A DNA stretch of 64,000 bases from a bacterium. Lineage in GTDB: Bacteria > Vulcanimicrobiota > Vulcanimicrobiia > Vulcanimicrobiales > SCRA01. Numbering within the stretch: position 1 is the first letter of the stretch; every line of letters begins with the position of its first letter. Under the pieces are notes generated by a model that saw only the letters and a program-made list of their open reading frames with translations, was not told the DNA's origin and did not search any database. The stretch spans positions 8,211 through 72,210 of the forward strand of contig SCRI01000025.1 in NCBI GenBank assembly GCA_004298675.1, given 5' to 3'. This document shows, in pieces, positions 61,353 through 64,000 of this stretch. The translations under genes were made by a program, and so were the position numbers.

Positions 61353-61841
61353 TTAGCCCACCCGCGGCGGCCCGGGGTATCCGGTAGCGGGCCAGACAGC
61401 GGGATTGCCGTACCAGGCGGCCATCGTCAACTGATGCAACGCGTCGTAGGCGGCGCGCAGCTGCACGAGGCGGTGGTGGCGCCACGCCCTCAAAAATGCA
61501 TCCACCTGACGTGGATCGGCAGCGTGCCACGGCTCGCTCACGCCCGCGAGCAGACGCCGCGTCAACGGAAAGCCCAACAGCGTCAAGAGCTGGCTCAGCT
61601 CGCGCTGCGCGCGCAACGGGAGACCGGCGATCGCACGCTCGACGCCGCCGGCCACGCCACGCAACGCCCGGGCACGCGCCGCAGCCTGCGCCGGCAACGC
61701 ACCGTCCAGCAACACGGCTGCAACGGCGGCGATCACGGCGTCACGGCCCTCGGGTGCAAGATGCGGGCCGTAGGCCGCGCCCGCGGCAAGCACCGCGCCG
61801 GCACCCACGCCGCCGGTAATGAGGCGGCGCCGCGTCAGCAT
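61353..61841 (-). CDS. Tat-targeted small subunit of GMC dehydrogenase
   Basis: A 162-residue helical protein beginning MLTRRRLITGGVGAGAVLAA, a twin-arginine signal. Such small subunits (gluconate dehydrogenase gamma-like) carry the GMC partner, which has no signal of its own, across the membrane. The two genes are 2 bp apart. Confidence 0.78.
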   Translation of the reverse strand: MLTRRRLITGGVGAGAVLAAGAAYGPHLAPEGRDAVIAAVAAVLLDGALPAQAAARARALRGVAGGVERAIAGLPLRAQRELSQLLTLLGFPLTRRLLAGVSEPWHAADPRQVDAFLRAWRHHRLVQLRAAYDALHQLTMAAWYGNPAVWPATGYPGPPRVG

Positions 61842-61919
61842 CGCACGAACCTGCTCTGCATCCCTTGCCCTCGAATTCGAGAAAGGCCGCCTCTTCGCGC
61901 GGCACGAACCGACGCTGCC

Positions 61920-63503
61920 ATGCGCCGCTGGAACGGCTGGGGCGACGACAGCGTTCGTCTCGCGTTACCCGAAACCGCGCTGGCCCTTCTAGGGCAGCGG
62001 GTGGGCACACCTTTGCCGATGTGTGACGCACCGCTCGAGCATGTGATCGCCGGCGCGCAGCCGGCGCGCCTCCCCGAGCACCCGCTGATCGACGTATCCG
62101 CCGAGACGCGCGTGCGTCACGCGCGGGGGCAGAGTCTGCCCGATTGGCTCGCGCTGCGCTACGCGCGCCTAGGACGCCTGCCCGACGGCGTGGCCTGGCC
62201 CGAGTCCTCCGAGGACGTGCGCGAGCTGCTCGCGCTGGCGGCGCGTTGCGGCGCGCGCGTGATTCCGTACGGCGGCGGCACCAGCGTGGCCGGCCATCTG
62301 ACGCCGCCGGATGATGCCGCACCCGTGCTCACCGTCTCGCTCGCGCGCATGCGCTTGCTGCACGAGCTGGGCCCGGAGAGCAGACTCGCAACCTTCGGCG
62401 CCGGCGTCAACGGACCGGACCTCGAGGCTCAGTTGCGCGTCCACGGCTACACCCTGGGACACTATCCGCAGTCGTTCGACTACTCCACGCTGGGCGGCTG
62501 GATCGCCACGCGCTCATCGGGGCAGCAATCGCTGCGCTACGGACGCATCGAGCAGCTCTTCGCGGGCGGGAGCGTCGAGACACCGCGCGGCACGCTGCGC
62601 GTCAAGACCGTTCCGGCGTCGGCCGCAGGGATCGATCTGCGCGAGCTGCTGCTCGGCTCCGAGGGGCGTATCGGCATCATCACCGAGGCCGCGGTGCGCA
62701 TCCGCCCCCTGCCAGAGCACGAGTCCTTTCACGCCTGGTTCTTCCCCGAGTGGGAGAGCGGCGAGATGGCGACGCGTCAAGCCGTGCAGGACGCGCTGCC
62801 GCTCTCGATGCTGCGCCTCTCCAACGCCGAGGAGACGCGCACGACGCTGCAGCTGGCGGGAGGCGGCCGGCTGGTGGCGACGCTGGAGCGTTATCTGGCG
62901 CTGCGCGGCGCACGCCAACGCAAAGTGCTGCTGATCGCGGGCGTCAGCGGCGGACATCGCACTTGCCGCGCCACGCTGGCGGAGCTGCGGCGCCTGTGCC
63001 GCCGTCACGGCGCAGTCTACGCCGGCAGCGGCATCGGCGAGCGCTGGCGCGCACAACGCTTCCGCGGCGTCTACCTGCGCAACACGCTGTGGGAGCACGG
63101 CTATGCCGTGGAGACGGTAGAGACTGCCGTGGACTGGCCGCGCGTGCGTTCGACCATGGCCGCCGTCGAAGCCGCGGCACGCGGCGCCTTCGCGGACGGG
63201 CGGATTCATGCGTACGCACACCTCTCGCATGTCTACCCGCAAGGCGCCAGCGTCTACAGTACGTTCATCTACGCGCTCGAGCCGGATTTCGAGGCGAATC
63301 TCGAACGCTGGCGCGCACTGAAACGTGCCGTCAGCGAGGCCATCGTCGCCTGCGGCGGCACCATCAGCCACCAACACGGCGTGGGCACCGATCACGCGCC
63401 CTACCTGGCCGCGGAGAAGGGCCGCTTGGGCATCGAGGCCATGCGCGCGCTCTTCCGCAGTTTCGATCCAGACGGCATCATGAATCCAGGGAAGCTCTGC
63501 TGA
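61920..63503 (+). CDS. FAD-binding oxidase of the alkyl-DHAP synthase family
   Basis: A 527-residue protein. The FAD-binding PCMH domain has IPYGGGTSVAGHL and GHYPQSFDYSTLGGWIATRSSG; the C-terminal ISHQHGVGTDHAPYLAAEKG, then DPDGIMNPGKLC, is diagnostic for alkyldihydroxyacetonephosphate synthase/D-lactate dehydrogenase-like enzymes. The SHQHGVG histidines are those used by ADPS. ADPS makes the ether bond of ether lipids; the next gene, a GlpD, fits a glycerophosphate context. Confidence 0.82.
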   Translation: MRRWNGWGDDSVRLALPETALALLGQRVGTPLPMCDAPLEHVIAGAQPARLPEHPLIDVSAETRVRHARGQSLPDWLALRYARLGRLPDGVAWPESSEDVRELLALAARCGARVIPYGGGTSVAGHLTPPDDAAPVLTVSLARMRLLHELGPESRLATFGAGVNGPDLEAQLRVHGYTLGHYPQSFDYSTLGGWIATRSSGQQSLRYGRIEQLFAGGSVETPRGTLRVKTVPASAAGIDLRELLLGSEGRIGIITEAAVRIRPLPEHESFHAWFFPEWESGEMATRQAVQDALPLSMLRLSNAEETRTTLQLAGGGRLVATLERYLALRGARQRKVLLIAGVSGGHRTCRATLAELRRLCRRHGAVYAGSGIGERWRAQRFRGVYLRNTLWEHGYAVETVETAVDWPRVRSTMAAVEAAARGAFADGRIHAYAHLSHVYPQGASVYSTFIYALEPDFEANLERWRALKRAVSEAIVACGGTISHQHGVGTDHAPYLAAEKGRLGIEAMRALFRSFDPDGIMNPGKLC

Positions 63504-63504
63504 C

Positions 63505-64000
63505 GTGAGCTTGCCGCGGCGCGAGCAGACGTGGGAGCGGCTGCGGGAGCCCTGGGACGTGCTGATCGTGGGCGGCGGGATCACCGGCGTGGGGATCCTG
63601 TTGGAGGCGGCGCGACGCGGTCTGCGGGCCGTGCTGGTGGAGCGCGGCGACTACGCCTGCGGCGCGTCGAGCCGCTCCTCCAAACTCGTGCACGGCGGGC
63701 TGCGCTATCTCAAAGAGGGCCGGCTCGCGCTCACGCGCGAGTCGGTACGCGAACGCGAGGCACTGCTGCGCGCGGCCCCGGGCCTGGTGGAGCGGCTGCC
63801 CTTCGTGCTGCCGCACTACCGCGGACAGCGGCCGGGAGCGGCGAGCGTTGCCGCGGGTTTGGCGCTCTACGACCTCTTGGCGGGACGGCGCACGCGCCGC
63901 CGCCTCGATGCGCGACAAACATTGGAGCTGGTGCCGGAGATCGAGCGGCAAGGACTGCTGGGGGCGCACGGGTACGGCGACGCCTGGACGGATGATGCGC
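63505..64000 (+). CDS. glpD: Glycerol-3-phosphate dehydrogenase (GlpD-like), 5' part
   Basis: FAD-dependent dehydrogenase, first 165 codons visible, cut by the window end. The dinucleotide motif is IVGGGITGVGILLEAARRG, followed by ASSRSSKLVHGGLRYLKEG, specific for GlpD. The start is a GTG 1 nt after the preceding stop codon, so the two are one operon. Confidence 0.88.
   Translation, partial: MSLPRREQTWERLREPWDVLIVGGGITGVGILLEAARRGLRAVLVERGDYACGASSRSSKLVHGGLRYLKEGRLALTRESVREREALLRAAPGLVERLPFVLPHYRGQRPGAASVAAGLALYDLLAGRRTRRRLDARQTLELVPEIERQGLLGAHGYGDAWTDDA

Overview
This is a 64-kb stretch of a high-GC, gene-dense bacterial chromosome. The genes are tightly packed with many 1-8 bp start/stop overlaps, and I see no phage, insertion sequence or CRISPR array. 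Signs of a diderm envelope include an RND efflux pump with a lipoprotein adaptor, several lipobox proteins and a Tat-targeted dehydrogenase subunit. The species cannot be read from the window. A deep-branching high-GC lineage such as Eremiobacterota (WPS-2) is my best guess, held weakly.

Layout. 1-9.9 kb (minus strand): two M16-fold proteins, ftsH, hpt, tilS, smpB, a hotdog thioesterase, a TPR lipoprotein, a metallophosphoesterase and moeA. 9.9-19.6 kb: serS; a CstR/CsoR-type repressor divergent from a DUF2892 / RND adaptor / RND pump / DUF302 operon; an H-NOX-fold-like protein; a nitronate monooxygenase; and a beta-propeller lipoprotein. 19.6-31.4 kb: tRNA-Ser(UGA), a degenerate RecB-like protein, an inositol monophosphatase, a small membrane protein, a metal cluster (small ORF, MgtE-like sensor without a pore, NRAMP-like transporter), a PucR-type regulator with type I glutamine synthetase, a GAF histidine kinase, ridA and a TPR protein. 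31.4-35.2 kb: two small ORFs, a LysR regulator, an MGMT-Ada(Zn) fusion with an ECF sigma factor, and a protein of unknown function. 35.2-58.2 kb is a respiratory island: cytochrome c-narGHJI, a PAS-SARP regulator, and a complete 14-gene nuo operon. 58.3-64 kb: a small lipoprotein, hflX, a GMC oxidoreductase with its Tat subunit, and an alkyl-DHAP-synthase-like protein followed by a GlpD start that runs off the window.

How they fit together. NADH oxidised by complex I reduces quinone, and the NarGHI nitrate reductase can reoxidise it under anoxia. MoeA supports the molybdenum cofactor that NarG needs. The PAS-SARP regulator sits directly upstream of the nar operon. The nar promoter carries two perfect 11-bp direct repeats placed 8 bp before a -10 element, the arrangement known for SARP targets. 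The pore-less MgtE sensor is paired with an NRAMP homologue that has lost the transition-metal-selective motif, which suggests a two-part Mg2+ uptake system. The CstR-like repressor has a divergent promoter region with one operator copy in each promoter. In at least two places (CstR-like gene and nar cytochrome) the -10 box lies exactly 6 nt before the ATG, which predicts leaderless mRNAs.
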